Shown here: piece after piece, positions 26,568-35,714 of the stretch
Layout of the letters: each line of letters starts with the position of its first letter
Numbering within the stretch: position 1 is the stretch's first letter
Source: Xenophilus sp. E41
Lineage (GTDB): Bacteria; Pseudomonadota; Gammaproteobacteria; Burkholderiales; Burkholderiaceae_C
Direction of reading: 5' to 3'
Length of the DNA: 64,000 nucleotides
Assembly (NCBI RefSeq): GCF_003671765.1
Contig: NZ_QPIB01000005.1
Span: 4,528-68,527 of the forward strand
The notes under the pieces: model-generated
The model's database searches: none
Seen by the model: only the letters and a program-made list of their open reading frames with translations
Told to the model about the DNA's origin: nothing
Made by a program: the position numbers and the translations under genes

Positions 26568-27469
26568 TGCTGTCGATCGATGAAGCTTTTCGCAAGTTCA
26601 AGTCGCGTCTGGAACTCAACGAACGCGAACAGAAGAATGCCTCGCAACGCCAGAACGAAGTGCGGGACTACCTGCAGACCAAGTTCGGCATTGCGCGCAG
26701 CTTCCTGACCGGTTCCTATGCTCGATACACGAAGACGAAGCCGCTCAAGGATATCGACATCTTCTTCGTGCTGAAGGACTCGGAGAAGCATTACCACGGC
26801 AAGGCCGCATCGGTAGTGCTGGATGATTTCCACTCTGCATTGGTGGAGAAATACGGTTCGGCGGCCGTGCGCAAACAGGCGCGCTCGATCAACGTGGATT
26901 TCGGTGTTCACATCGACGCGGAGGACAACACGGACTACCGGGTGGTCAGCGTGGATGCGGTGCCCGCATTCGATACCGGCGACCAGTATGAGATCCCCGA
27001 TACGGCGTCCGGAAAGTGGATCAAGACGGACCCGGAGATCCATAAGGACAAGGCGACCGCAGCGCACCAAGCCTATGGCAATGAGTGGAAAGGTCTCGTG
27101 CGCATGGTGAAGTACTGGAACAACAATCCCAAGCACGGCGATCTGAAGCCGGTGAAGCCCTCGTTCCTGATCGAGGTAATGGCCCTTGAGTGTCTTTACG
27201 GCGGCTGGGGAGGATCGTTCGATCGCGAGATCCAGTCGTTCTTTGCCACGCTTGCCGATCGAGTTCATGACGAGTGGCCGGATCCCGCCGGACTTGGCCC
27301 GGCGATCAGCAACGATATGGATGCCGCGCGCAAGCAGCGCGCGCAGCAGCTGCTGTTCCAGGCGAGCCAAGACGCAAGCATCGCCATCGACCACGCGCGT
27401 CGTGGTCGCAATATCGAAGCGCTTCGCGCCTGGCGCGCACTGTTTGGCCCCAAGTTCCCACTGTCCTGA
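26567..27469 (+). CDS. CD-NTase (cGAS/DncV-like nucleotidyltransferase) of CBASS
   Basis: This 300-residue enzyme has the nucleotidyltransferase motif G49-S50-YARYT-KPLKD62-I-D64, with the third acidic residue in NVDFGVHID (D111 or D117). CD-NTases make cyclic oligonucleotide messengers after activation. The association with HORMA and TRIP13 genes points to the CdnC/CdnD clades, which in known cases make cyclic tri-adenylate; the product here is not known. The start has TTGGAGG upstream and overlaps the cap7 stop. Confidence 0.85.
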   Translation: MLSIDEAFRKFKSRLELNEREQKNASQRQNEVRDYLQTKFGIARSFLTGSYARYTKTKPLKDIDIFFVLKDSEKHYHGKAASVVLDDFHSALVEKYGSAAVRKQARSINVDFGVHIDAEDNTDYRVVSVDAVPAFDTGDQYEIPDTASGKWIKTDPEIHKDKATAAHQAYGNEWKGLVRMVKYWNNNPKHGDLKPVKPSFLIEVMALECLYGGWGGSFDREIQSFFATLADRVHDEWPDPAGLGPAISNDMDAARKQRAQQLLFQASQDASIAIDHARRGRNIEALRAWRALFGPKFPLS

Positions 27470-27507
27470 TTCCATCGGCTTCCATACACGTCCCATCGAG
27501 GTACAGC

Positions 27508-28233
27508 ATGTCCCAGTGGTCGCTTTCCCAGCTCCTGTCGTCCCTGCATGAGGACATCCAGCAGCGCTTGTCCGTAGTACGCAAGACCTTCGGTCACCCG
27601 GGTACGAAGGGGGATGCGAGCGAGAACGTCTGGATCGACATGCTGGATACCTATCTGCCCAAACGGTACCAGGCGGCCAAGGCGCATGTGGTGGACAGCC
27701 TGGGGAACTTCAGCCAGCAGATCGATGTGGTGGTGTTTGATCGGCAATATTCGCCTTTTATCTTCACCTACGAGAACGAGACGATCATTCCAGCCGAAAG
27801 CGTGTACGCCGTTTTCGAGGCCAAGCAGACGGCTGACGCGGGGCTTGTGGCCTATGCCCAGGAGAAGGTCGCCAGTGTGCGCAGGCTGCACCGCACGAGC
27901 CTGCCGATCCCGCACGCTGGCGGGACCTACCCAGCGAAGCCGTTGATTCCGATTCTGGGTGGCTTGCTCACCTTCGAGAGCGAATGGAGTCCTGCATTGG
28001 GTCCATCCATGGACAAGGCGCTGAACGCAAACCTCACCGAGGGGCGTCTGGACATCGGATGCGTTGCCGCCCACGGGCACTTTTTCTATGACCAAGCCAG
28101 CGGCGCGTACAGCTACACCAACGAAAACAAGCCGGCGACCGCGTTTCTTTTCAAGCTGATCGCGCAGCTTCAGTTCAGTGGAACGGTCCCCATGATCGAT
28201 GTGGAGGCTTACGGTCAGTGGTTGACCAAGTGA
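27508..28233 (+). CDS. DUF6602 protein, probable PD-(D/E)XK nuclease effector
   Basis: The 241-residue protein contains FGHPGTKGDASENVW, then QQIDVVVFDRQYSP and YAVFEAKQT. E39, D73 and E104-A-K106 have the order and strand context of a PD-(D/E)XK active site, and the whole matches the DUF6602 family. In most type III CBASS operons the gene after the CD-NTase is the DNase NucC, which this does not resemble. The position 38 bp after the CD-NTase suggests it is the effector, or part of a two-gene unit with the ATPase that follows; both are inference. Confidence 0.65.
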   Translation: MSQWSLSQLLSSLHEDIQQRLSVVRKTFGHPGTKGDASENVWIDMLDTYLPKRYQAAKAHVVDSLGNFSQQIDVVVFDRQYSPFIFTYENETIIPAESVYAVFEAKQTADAGLVAYAQEKVASVRRLHRTSLPIPHAGGTYPAKPLIPILGGLLTFESEWSPALGPSMDKALNANLTEGRLDIGCVAAHGHFFYDQASGAYSYTNENKPATAFLFKLIAQLQFSGTVPMIDVEAYGQWLTK

Positions 28234-28242
28234 GGGGGCGCT

Positions 28243-30867
28243 GTGGCAAGCATACGTTCGGAGTACCACCGGTTCCTGGCGCACTTGGCGCAGCGGCACG
28301 TGCACGACGACGTGCGCCGGCTGGCGCACCTGGTGCTCGATCACCTGCAGCCACTGGCCGAGGTCGGTGCTGCACGCCGGGGGCGCTCCACGCGCTTGGC
28401 GCCGCTGGCCATCGCGCATCTGGCGCAGATGCCTGTCGCCTACGACGGGGACGCGCGCGGCCCCGAAAACGGGCCGGCGCTCGGGCGACTGCACCAGCTC
28501 GAAGTCGGGCCGTTTCGAGGATTCATGCGGCAGGAGACGTTCGACCTCAGCCATGACATCACCTTGGTCTACGGTGCCAACGGCACCGGCAAGAGCAGCT
28601 TCTGCGAAGCCTTGGAAGTGGCGATGCTCGGTTCGATCAGCGAAGCGCAGGCCAAGCGGGTCGACCAGCGGACGTACTGCAACAACGCTCGCCTGCGCCG
28701 CCACGTCGCGCCAGTCCTGTCGTCTACGGCGGCGGGCGAAGCGCAGGCCGTCCAGCCCGACGAAGCTGAGTATCGCTTCTGCTTCATCGAGAAGAACCGC
28801 CTCGACGATTTCGCCCGAATCGCCGCGCGGACCCCGAGCGATCAGCGCCAGCTCATCGCCACCCTGTTCGGCGTGGACCAGTTCAGCGAGTTCGTGCGCG
28901 GCTTCAACCCCTCGCTCGATCAGGACCTGATGCTTGCCGGCGTGCAGGCGGCGCAGCTGGCGCAGCGTCGCCTGCGGTTGGCGAACTCCGAACAGACCAT
29001 CGCCGCCTACCCGCAGAAGATCGCAGCGGTCGAGGGCCTGGAACAAGCTTTGGCGCAGCGCATGTCACCTGGCGCGACCTATCAAGCCTGCGTGGACTGG
29101 CTGCTGGGTACGCCGCAGCAGCAAGGACGGCTACCGTATGTCCAGGCTCAGCTGGACGCCAACCCGCCTGCCATTCACGAGGTGACCCAGGCCCGCCTGC
29201 AAGCGTTGCTGGCAGAGGCCTACCGCGTCCAGGGACTGTGGCAAGCGTCTTCCGCGCAACTCGCGGCCCGCGCGGGCGAGGTGTCGTACGCGAAGCTCTA
29301 CGAGGCCGTGCAAGCGTTGGCGGACGGGGCGACCGCGTGTCCGGCATGTGGAACCGGACTGGCCGCTGTGGCACAGGACCCGTTCGCCAGGGCGCGAATG
29401 GGCCTGGAGCAGCTCGCGCAACTGGCCGTCCTGCAGCAGCAAGAGGCCGGGCATCGGACGCAGTTGAGCGAGGCGGTCCGAGCGCTGTGGGACGAAATGC
29501 GCCGCGTGGTGGCGGCGGCTGGGGTCGCTTGTCCTGCCGAATCGCAGGCCGCGGGCCTGCCACTGCTGCCTCCCACGTCGGCGGGCAATTGGCTCGGCGG
29601 CTGGGTGAATGGGGACCAGCGCGCCTGGCAAGCCCTCTTACGGATCGCACAGATCATCGAAGGCTTCGACGCGCAGGCGCGCGACGTGCATGCCCAGCGC
29701 GGCGCGATGGCCCAGGAGCGGGACCGCCTGCAACAGCATCAGCTGGAGATCGAACGGCTGCGGACCATGCGCACGACTGCGGATCAGGAGCTGGCGGCCG
29801 CCCGCCAAACCGTGGCCCAATTCGACGACGCGAACCGCGGCCTGATCCAGGCGGCCACGGACGAAATGCCGGTGGTGGTGCACCATCAGCGGGTCAAGGC
29901 CGCCTACGACGGCTTCCTACCCGAGATTCAGGCATACCTGACCGCTCTGCCGGGGGTTCTGCTACAGGGGCTGGGAGACCAAGCCCGCCATCTCTACAAC
30001 GCATTCAACCGGGCCGATCCGCCCGGCGATCTGCTGCACGCGCTGTGGTTGCCCGTGGCCGAGAACGGCAAGATCGAGGTGGAGTTCGCCGGCGAGCCGG
30101 GCGTGCGCTACGACGCGTTGATCGTCTTCAGCGAAGGGCACATCAAATGCTTGGGTCTGGCGATTCTGCTTGCCAAGAACCTCGCGCAGGGCTGCCCCGT
30201 GGTCATCTTCGATGACGTCGTCAATGCGATAGACGACGACCATCGCGATGGCATCTGGCGTACCTTCTTCGAGGACGGTTTGCTCCACGGCAAGCAGGTT
30301 ATCCTCACCTCGCACGCAGAGGAGTTCCTGCACCGCATCCAGCAGGAGTTGGGCGTGCGCCGCGCCGCGGCCATCAAGCGCTACAAGTTTCTCCCGCATC
30401 AGGGAGAGCACGAACTGCGGGTCGACAGCGACCCGCCAGCGAAGAACTATGTTCTTCTGGCCCAGCAGGCGTTGGCGGCTGACGAGAAACGCGAGGCACT
30501 GCGCCAGGCCCGGCCGGCGCTGGAGAGTCTGACGGACCGCCTGTGGACGTGGCTGGGTCGGCGGGCGGACGGCCGGATCGACATCAAGCTGAGCGGGCCC
30601 CGCGCGCCTTGGGAGCTGAACAATAAATGCACCAAGTTGCGGTCGGCCGTCGAGCGTATCGCGGCGCAACATGCGGGTGCGCCGGATGCCGTAGGGGCGT
30701 TGGTCAGGCTGCTCAATGTCAGCGGTACGAGTATTGAATGGGGTTACCTCAATAGCGGTGTGCACGACGCTCAGCGCGATCATGAGTTCGATCGGGCGAC
30801 GGTAAGAACGGTCGTCGAGGCGGTTACGGCGTTGGATGCTGCTCTTGATACCCTGCAGAACCGATGA
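28243..30867 (+). CDS. SMC/Rad50-like ATPase with zinc hook, defence-associated
   Basis: The 874-residue protein begins at a GTG with GAGGGGG upstream, 9 bp after the DUF6602 gene. An N-terminal helical part of about 85 residues precedes an ABC/SMC head with GANGTGKSS (111-119). A central helical region holds a CPAC pair (C366/C369) like a Rad50 zinc hook, and the C-terminal half has IVFSEGHIKCLGLAILLAK and a VIFDDVVNAIDDDH Walker B/D-loop (about 653-667). Such ATPases partner with nucleases in defence systems (for example PtuA, GajA, SbcC types). No nuclease domain of its own is visible. Confidence 0.7.
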   Translation: MASIRSEYHRFLAHLAQRHVHDDVRRLAHLVLDHLQPLAEVGAARRGRSTRLAPLAIAHLAQMPVAYDGDARGPENGPALGRLHQLEVGPFRGFMRQETFDLSHDITLVYGANGTGKSSFCEALEVAMLGSISEAQAKRVDQRTYCNNARLRRHVAPVLSSTAAGEAQAVQPDEAEYRFCFIEKNRLDDFARIAARTPSDQRQLIATLFGVDQFSEFVRGFNPSLDQDLMLAGVQAAQLAQRRLRLANSEQTIAAYPQKIAAVEGLEQALAQRMSPGATYQACVDWLLGTPQQQGRLPYVQAQLDANPPAIHEVTQARLQALLAEAYRVQGLWQASSAQLAARAGEVSYAKLYEAVQALADGATACPACGTGLAAVAQDPFARARMGLEQLAQLAVLQQQEAGHRTQLSEAVRALWDEMRRVVAAAGVACPAESQAAGLPLLPPTSAGNWLGGWVNGDQRAWQALLRIAQIIEGFDAQARDVHAQRGAMAQERDRLQQHQLEIERLRTMRTTADQELAAARQTVAQFDDANRGLIQAATDEMPVVVHHQRVKAAYDGFLPEIQAYLTALPGVLLQGLGDQARHLYNAFNRADPPGDLLHALWLPVAENGKIEVEFAGEPGVRYDALIVFSEGHIKCLGLAILLAKNLAQGCPVVIFDDVVNAIDDDHRDGIWRTFFEDGLLHGKQVILTSHAEEFLHRIQQELGVRRAAAIKRYKFLPHQGEHELRVDSDPPAKNYVLLAQQALAADEKREALRQARPALESLTDRLWTWLGRRADGRIDIKLSGPRAPWELNNKCTKLRSAVERIAAQHAGAPDAVGALVRLLNVSGTSIEWGYLNSGVHDAQRDHEFDRATVRTVVEAVTALDAALDTLQNR

Positions 30868-30907
30868 ACGGCACACGGCTTTGCAGAGCAGTGCCGCCCG
30901 TGTCACC

Positions 30908-31657
30908 TCATAAGTACTTCTTGAAGCTGCCTGCGGTCAGGCTGACTGCCATCCCCAGCAACGCCGCGCTGGGCAGCAGGATGACCAGAGGATGCACCGC
31001 TATGGGCAGTGCGAGATAGGTGACCCAAGGCAGCACGGCCAACGGCATCAGGCTGGCCTTCGCGCGGTGGTAGATGAAGCCGGATTCGCGGCCCGCGCCG
31101 AACCGGCGCACATCCCGTCGCACCAGGCCGTCGATCAGGCCGACGAATGCTGCAGTGAGGATCAGCGGCAGCGTGAGTACCAGGACCAGCAGGCGCACCA
31201 GGAAGGTGAGCGTCGTGAAGGCCGCAGCGATCAGGTAGCTTTCGGCCCAGACATAGACTTGGCTGATGTAGTAGCGGAAGTTGCGGCTCTGCCCGTGGCT
31301 GGCCGCGCGGGCGCGCTCGGCGGTCTGGCTCATGCGCTCCAGCAACCCCGAGCGCACGAACACCCACTCGTACCCGGTATCCACCAGCTCGTGCGCCGTG
31401 CGCCCGGGCTCCTGCACCACCACGCTGCGCGTGAAGTGGTTGGACAGGTGCCCGAGTTCGTACTGCAGCATCTGCTGGGAGTGGCGCCAGCCCTGGTCCT
31501 TCCAGAACAGGTGCATGCCGACGCACTCCACCACGATCGAGAACAGCAGCGAGCCGATGAGCACCCCGAGCAGCCGGAACGGCAAGGTGATGGTGCCGAC
31601 GATCAGCCCCTGGCGCTGGTTCTGCTCCCGCTGCGCGGTCGAGGCGGCATCCTTCAT
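30908..31657 (-). CDS. ICE membrane protein TIGR03747 (PFL_4697)
   Basis: The 249-residue protein has four or five membrane helices (about 20-45, 150-185, 205-235) with GTITLPFRLLGVLIGSLLFS at the start and RFGAGRESGFIYHRAKASLMP before the last pair, the TIGR03747 pattern. Its start overlaps the TraD stop by 4 bp. It is the last gene of the first transfer operon and converges on the defence ATPase gene with 40 bp between the stops. A role with the coupling protein is inferred from constant synteny. Confidence 0.8.
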   Translation of the reverse strand: MKDAASTAQREQNQRQGLIVGTITLPFRLLGVLIGSLLFSIVVECVGMHLFWKDQGWRHSQQMLQYELGHLSNHFTRSVVVQEPGRTAHELVDTGYEWVFVRSGLLERMSQTAERARAASHGQSRNFRYYISQVYVWAESYLIAAAFTTLTFLVRLLVLVLTLPLILTAAFVGLIDGLVRRDVRRFGAGRESGFIYHRAKASLMPLAVLPWVTYLALPIAVHPLVILLPSAALLGMAVSLTAGSFKKYL

Positions 31658-33843
31658 GGTGCGGCCTCGCCGGTGCTGTCGTCGGCGCCGGTGGCCACCG
31701 CGTCAGGCTCGGCTGGAGCGGCGTCATCCAGCAGGTCGTCGGGCAAGGCTGCATGCGGCAAGGCTGCGGAACTGGTGAACTCCCACCACTGCGTGGCCTC
31801 GCTGTAGCTCTGGCGCATATACCCGGCCAGTTGCTGCAAGTCCGTCGGCATCACTTCATCGGGGTCTGGCGCCGGAAGCGGCATGCGCACCTTCCAAAGC
31901 TGGCCGCCCTGCAGCAGCGCGAAGCATTGGCCCTTGGGCAGACCGACGACGTGTGACGGCTCGATCATCGGCACGCTGGCCATGCTGATGCGGTCCTGGG
32001 TGTTCGACGTGAAGTCCGTCGCGCCGCGGATGTCTGAGCTGTCCGTCGCGCCCGAGACGATGGTGGTCGTATAGACCTCGACCTTCGGCAACTGCCTCGT
32101 CAGCAGTTCCGCGGTGGCCGTCTCGCGCACGCGCAACATGAATAAATTGTTGAAATTCCCGATCACTTGGCCGGCCTTCGCGCGGTTGCCGATGCGGGCC
32201 TCGATGTCCGAAAGCGTTTGCGTGTAGGCGGTGACTTGCAGGCCCGCGCCACCGCCCTTGTTGATGAGCGGAATGAACTCGTCACCCATCAATTCATTGA
32301 ACTCGTCCGCATGCACGTTGATCGGCACGCGCGCACCAGCCGATGCGCCCGGCAGGCCATCGTCGATTCCGTGCTTGTAGATGTGCCCAGCCACCGAGAC
32401 GAGATCGCTGAACATCGAGTTGCCGACCGCTGCGGCGACCTCCGCATCGGACAGCGCGTCCAAGCCGACATAGACGACGGCGCGCTTCCTGATCACCTGC
32501 ATCCAGTCGAAGATCGGGCGCGGGTCGGCCAGGTCGGAGTAGTTCGGCGCCAGGAGCTGGGCGATCTTGCCGCTCGTGAGCTTTTCCAGCAGCGGCAGCA
32601 GCGATGCAACGATCTTGTCGAAGTAGGTCTTGTCGTAGCGCACCGCCGAGCGCAGGCCATCGAGCACAGGGTCGTAGTTGCGCGCCTGGGAGAGGTATTG
32701 CTCCAGCGCCACCACACGCTTCTCGCGCCCGATCATGTTCCTTGGGATGTTCTTCTCGTTGAGCTTGGCCTCGATCTGGACGATCACCTCCCAGGCCTTG
32801 GGCTCCGTCTTGGCAAAGTAGTGCTGGGCGTACTCAATGAACAGCGCGTCGATGTTGATGACGTGGCGCTGGATCAGCATGTAGTCCGGGCGCTGCCCCA
32901 GTTCCACCAGGGCGCGGGCGATGATGTTCACGAAGCGCCATGCGAACTCGCGGAACGCCGCGCTGTTGCCTTCGCCGGAGAGCTGCCCCGCGATGCGTGT
33001 CGCCACTTCCGAGATCCGACCGAAGCGGCCCACGGCGTTGTAGCGGGCGCTGATTTCCGGCCAGCCCAAGTGGAAGATGTAGAACTCGCCTTCGCGGCCA
33101 GCGCGCTGGGCTTCGACGTACATCCGTTTCAAGAGATCGGCATCCCCCTTGGGGTCGATGACGATGACGACCTCATGCTCGCCGGCAGCATTCCTGCGAC
33201 GGATGTCCTGCGTGACGAACAACTCGGCCAGGCGCGTCTTGCCCACCCGCGTGGTGCCCAGCACCAGCGAGTGCCCGACGCGCTCGCCCAGCGGCAGGCT
33301 GACGTCCACTTCGTCGGGCTCGATGCCGTGCAGCCTTGGCAGGCCGCCGACAGGCGGCAACGGGCGCACGGGGTTGAAAGGCGCGTCCCAGCCGGTGAGC
33401 TTCGGCAGGCGCGAGAGCGGCAATGGCGCGAACTCCAGCCGTTCCTCCAGGCGCCTGGTCAGCCGGTAGGCCGGCGTCGGCTCGACGTAGCGGCGGAACT
33501 CGGGCCGGTACGTCTGCATCAGCCGATGCGTGTGCTTCTGCTCCCAGAGAAAGCCGCGCCCCACGAATAGGCGCTGCTGGCTGACCGGCACGTCCTTGCT
33601 GGTCATCACGTAACGCGGCAGACGGCGGATGTTGCGCCGGTAGCGCAGGATGATGCGGGCATCGCGGTAGCGGATCGCGCCGTAGGCGCCGAACGCCAAG
33701 GCGCTGCCGATGCCCATGGCCGGGCTCAGCGCGAGCGACCATGGGGCCACCAGGCACAGAAACGCGGCGCCTGCACACGCCGCGACGGTGTATAGCTCCA
33801 CCGCTGGGCGTAGCAGAACCTCGACCGGCTGTTTGCCCGACAT
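31654..33843 (-). CDS. traD: Type IV coupling protein TraD (TIGR03743)
   Basis: This 729-residue ATPase links the relaxosome to the secretion channel. Two N-terminal membrane helices (about 17-57) precede the motor domain with Walker A GTTRVGKT (196-203) and Walker B VVIVIDPKGD (about 227-236), and a variable acidic tail (EPDAVATGADDS). The sequence fits the SXT/TOL/PFGI TraD subfamily. All core motifs are present. It is 4 bp from the TIGR03765 gene. Confidence 0.9.
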   Translation of the reverse strand: MSGKQPVEVLLRPAVELYTVAACAGAAFLCLVAPWSLALSPAMGIGSALAFGAYGAIRYRDARIILRYRRNIRRLPRYVMTSKDVPVSQQRLFVGRGFLWEQKHTHRLMQTYRPEFRRYVEPTPAYRLTRRLEERLEFAPLPLSRLPKLTGWDAPFNPVRPLPPVGGLPRLHGIEPDEVDVSLPLGERVGHSLVLGTTRVGKTRLAELFVTQDIRRRNAAGEHEVVIVIDPKGDADLLKRMYVEAQRAGREGEFYIFHLGWPEISARYNAVGRFGRISEVATRIAGQLSGEGNSAAFREFAWRFVNIIARALVELGQRPDYMLIQRHVINIDALFIEYAQHYFAKTEPKAWEVIVQIEAKLNEKNIPRNMIGREKRVVALEQYLSQARNYDPVLDGLRSAVRYDKTYFDKIVASLLPLLEKLTSGKIAQLLAPNYSDLADPRPIFDWMQVIRKRAVVYVGLDALSDAEVAAAVGNSMFSDLVSVAGHIYKHGIDDGLPGASAGARVPINVHADEFNELMGDEFIPLINKGGGAGLQVTAYTQTLSDIEARIGNRAKAGQVIGNFNNLFMLRVRETATAELLTRQLPKVEVYTTTIVSGATDSSDIRGATDFTSNTQDRISMASVPMIEPSHVVGLPKGQCFALLQGGQLWKVRMPLPAPDPDEVMPTDLQQLAGYMRQSYSEATQWWEFTSSAALPHAALPDDLLDDAAPAEPDAVATGADDSTGEAAP

Positions 33844-33847
33844 GGCT

Positions 33848-34396
33848 TCATTGCTCGATGCCGGTGGCCGTGATCAGCGCCGGGTAGTGCCGCAGGCCCA
33901 GGCGATCGGCCAGGTCGTCGCCGGCCACGGGCGCGAGCGGCACGCCCGGCACCAGGGCGCGCAGCCGCGCCAGGCCCTGCGCGGTCTCGACGTTGACGAC
34001 CAGGCCGACCGCGCCACGTTCGCGCAAAGCGGCGGCGCGGCGCTGCAACCAGGCCCGGGAAGCCTCGTCGTCGCCGATGACCACGAACGGCCGCAGGCCG
34101 GGCGCTTCGATCACCCGTCGCGCGACGGTGCCGGGCGTGAGCTTGGCGCTGCGCACCGGCAGCATCGCGGCTTCGTCCGCCCGTGTGGCAGGAACCTGGG
34201 GCGTCGGGATGGACGGCCGCGCCGGTGCGTTGGCGCGCGGCTGGAGATTCAGGGCTTCGTAGTACGGCAATGCCGACGTGCCGCCACGGTCCTCGACAAC
34301 GATCAGTGGCTCGCCGGCACGCGAGGCCAGCGGCAGGCCTGACAGCAGCATGAGTAGGCCCGTGAACGCGAGATGGGCGGGATGGGGTTTCGTCAT
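33848..34396 (-). CDS. ICE protein TIGR03765 (PFL_4695)
   Basis: The 182-residue protein is exported (signal residues 8-27, ending SRAGEP) and has PLIVVEDRGGTSALPYYEAL after cleavage, diagnostic of TIGR03765. The C-terminal half (ARVRALVPGVPLAPV-type, then YPALITATGIEQ) resembles a thioredoxin-like or TrbC-like fold but has no CxxC. The start overlaps the preceding lytic transglycosylase stop by 4 bp. Function in transfer is not known. Confidence 0.8.
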   Translation of the reverse strand: MTKPHPAHLAFTGLLMLLSGLPLASRAGEPLIVVEDRGGTSALPYYEALNLQPRANAPARPSIPTPQVPATRADEAAMLPVRSAKLTPGTVARRVIEAPGLRPFVVIGDDEASRAWLQRRAAALRERGAVGLVVNVETAQGLARLRALVPGVPLAPVAGDDLADRLGLRHYPALITATGIEQ

Positions 34397-34983
34397 GGGG
34401 AGGTCTCCTGGCGCGCCGCGAGGACCGCGGCGGCTGGTCGCGTGCCCTGCACGCGGGCAAGGTGGCGCGACACGCTGCGCCGATAGCGGGCGGCGGGCTC
34501 GCCGCCTGCGGGGCGGTGGTAGCGGCCGATCGCCAGCAGCCAGTCCTCGCCGGGGGTGTGCTGCTCCTTCAGGATCTCGGCGGCAACGGCCAGGTTGCGA
34601 TACGGATCCAGCAGGTCGCACGCGCCGGTAAAGCGGTGCTTGTGGTAGCCGAGGTTGATCTGGCCCAGGCCCGCATCAATGCGCGTGTGCGGCGTGGCGC
34701 GCATCGCCTGCTGCAGGCCAGCGCAGGCGTCGGCGCGCGTGGCGAAGCGGCGCGACTGGCCGGCGACGTTGAGGGACCACGGCCACGGCACCAGGCGCCC
34801 GTTGCGCCGGATGCCGCTCTCCTGCAAGGCCACGGCGTAGAGCACGGTCGAGGGGATGCCTGCGCGCTGGGCGGCAAGCTGGTAAGCCGGTGGCGGAACC
34901 TCCTGGGCCAGGGCGGCAACGGCATACAGGCCGGCAGTGAGCACCAGTGCGCGCAGGGGCATGGCTACGGCTGGCGCTGCCAT
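34393..34983 (-). CDS. Lytic transglycosylase of the transfer operon
   Basis: The 196-residue protein has a signal peptide (hydrophobic residues 9-26, ALA-QE) and an SLT domain with the catalytic Glu55 in ALQESG, followed by LNVAGQSR and GLGQINLGYH, the classic transglycosylase blocks. These enzymes open the peptidoglycan to let the mating channel pass. The start overlaps the previous gene by 19 bp; an ATG seven codons later is an alternative and leaves the signal intact. Confidence 0.85.
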   Translation of the reverse strand: MAAPAVAMPLRALVLTAGLYAVAALAQEVPPPAYQLAAQRAGIPSTVLYAVALQESGIRRNGRLVPWPWSLNVAGQSRRFATRADACAGLQQAMRATPHTRIDAGLGQINLGYHKHRFTGACDLLDPYRNLAVAAEILKEQHTPGEDWLLAIGRYHRPAGGEPAARYRRSVSRHLARVQGTRPAAAVLAARQETSP

Positions 34984-35702
34984 TGGCCGTTCACTTCGCG
35001 CACGGCGGCGGGCAGATCGCCGGGCAGGCCCAGTGACAGCCAGCGGCCGCCGTCGTGGTTGAGCGTGATGCTGCCGGCGCGCACGCGCGCCGGGTCGATC
35101 TGCGCGCGCTTGGCCCAGTCGCGGATGCGCGCGTCATCCTGGCGGCTGCCCACCATGTACAGGTCGAACTCCGCGCCCGAGGATTGCAGGCGCTGCACGA
35201 GCTGTCCGCAGGCTGCGCAGCCGTCCTTGACGAACACCGCCATGCGGCCGCTGCCGCGCAAGGGACTGCTGGATGGGCCGGCGCCCGGCTTGTCGTCGGG
35301 CAGGTTCACGCGCTGCATCCCCGGATTCAGGCGCTGCCAGGCCTCGTCGTAGGCGCGCTGGTAGGCGAGCAGCTTCTCGACGCGGCGCGCTTCCACCTGC
35401 ACCTGCAGTTCCGCATAGCGGCGCCGTTCTTCGTCCGTGCGAGCTTCGATGCCCAGGGCGGACAGCGGGTCCAGGTTGGGCGAGTAGATACCCAGCGGCC
35501 CATCCATCAGCTCGCGGTAGCGTGCCCATTCTTGTGGCTGCAAGCCCCATTCGGTTGCCACCCGGTCGTCCAGCACGCGGGCGGCCAGCGGGCGCTCCTG
35601 GCTCTGTGCGTTGCGCGCCGAGGTCGTTGCGGGCTGCTGCGCCCAGGCGGGCCATTGCGACGACGCCACCAGGACCGCGAAAAGGAGGATCGACGGCTTC
35701 AT
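34965..35702 (-). CDS. ICE protein TIGR03759 (PFL_4693)
   Basis: This 245-residue exported protein (signal residues 4-21, AWA-QQ) has EWGLQPQEWARYRELMDGPLG, the family hallmark, then GIEARTDEERRRYAEL and a C-terminal thioredoxin-like part with a C162-AA-C165 pair in FVKDGCAACGQL. It probably acts in the periplasm on disulfides or as a structural partner of the channel. It lies 12 bp behind the next gene upstream. Confidence 0.8.
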   Translation of the reverse strand: MKPSILLFAVLVASSQWPAWAQQPATTSARNAQSQERPLAARVLDDRVATEWGLQPQEWARYRELMDGPLGIYSPNLDPLSALGIEARTDEERRRYAELQVQVEARRVEKLLAYQRAYDEAWQRLNPGMQRVNLPDDKPGAGPSSSPLRGSGRMAVFVKDGCAACGQLVQRLQSSGAEFDLYMVGSRQDDARIRDWAKRAQIDPARVRAGSITLNHDGGRWLSLGLPGDLPAAVREVNGQWQRQP

Positions 35703-35714
35703 GGGGTGCTCCGG

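Noticed and set aside
32167..33570. A 467-codon plus-strand open frame
   Set aside because: It is antisense to traD, which has all coupling-protein motifs. The same holds for the long plus-strand frames at 16188-17312 (antisense to traC), 35055-36629 and 37091-38575.
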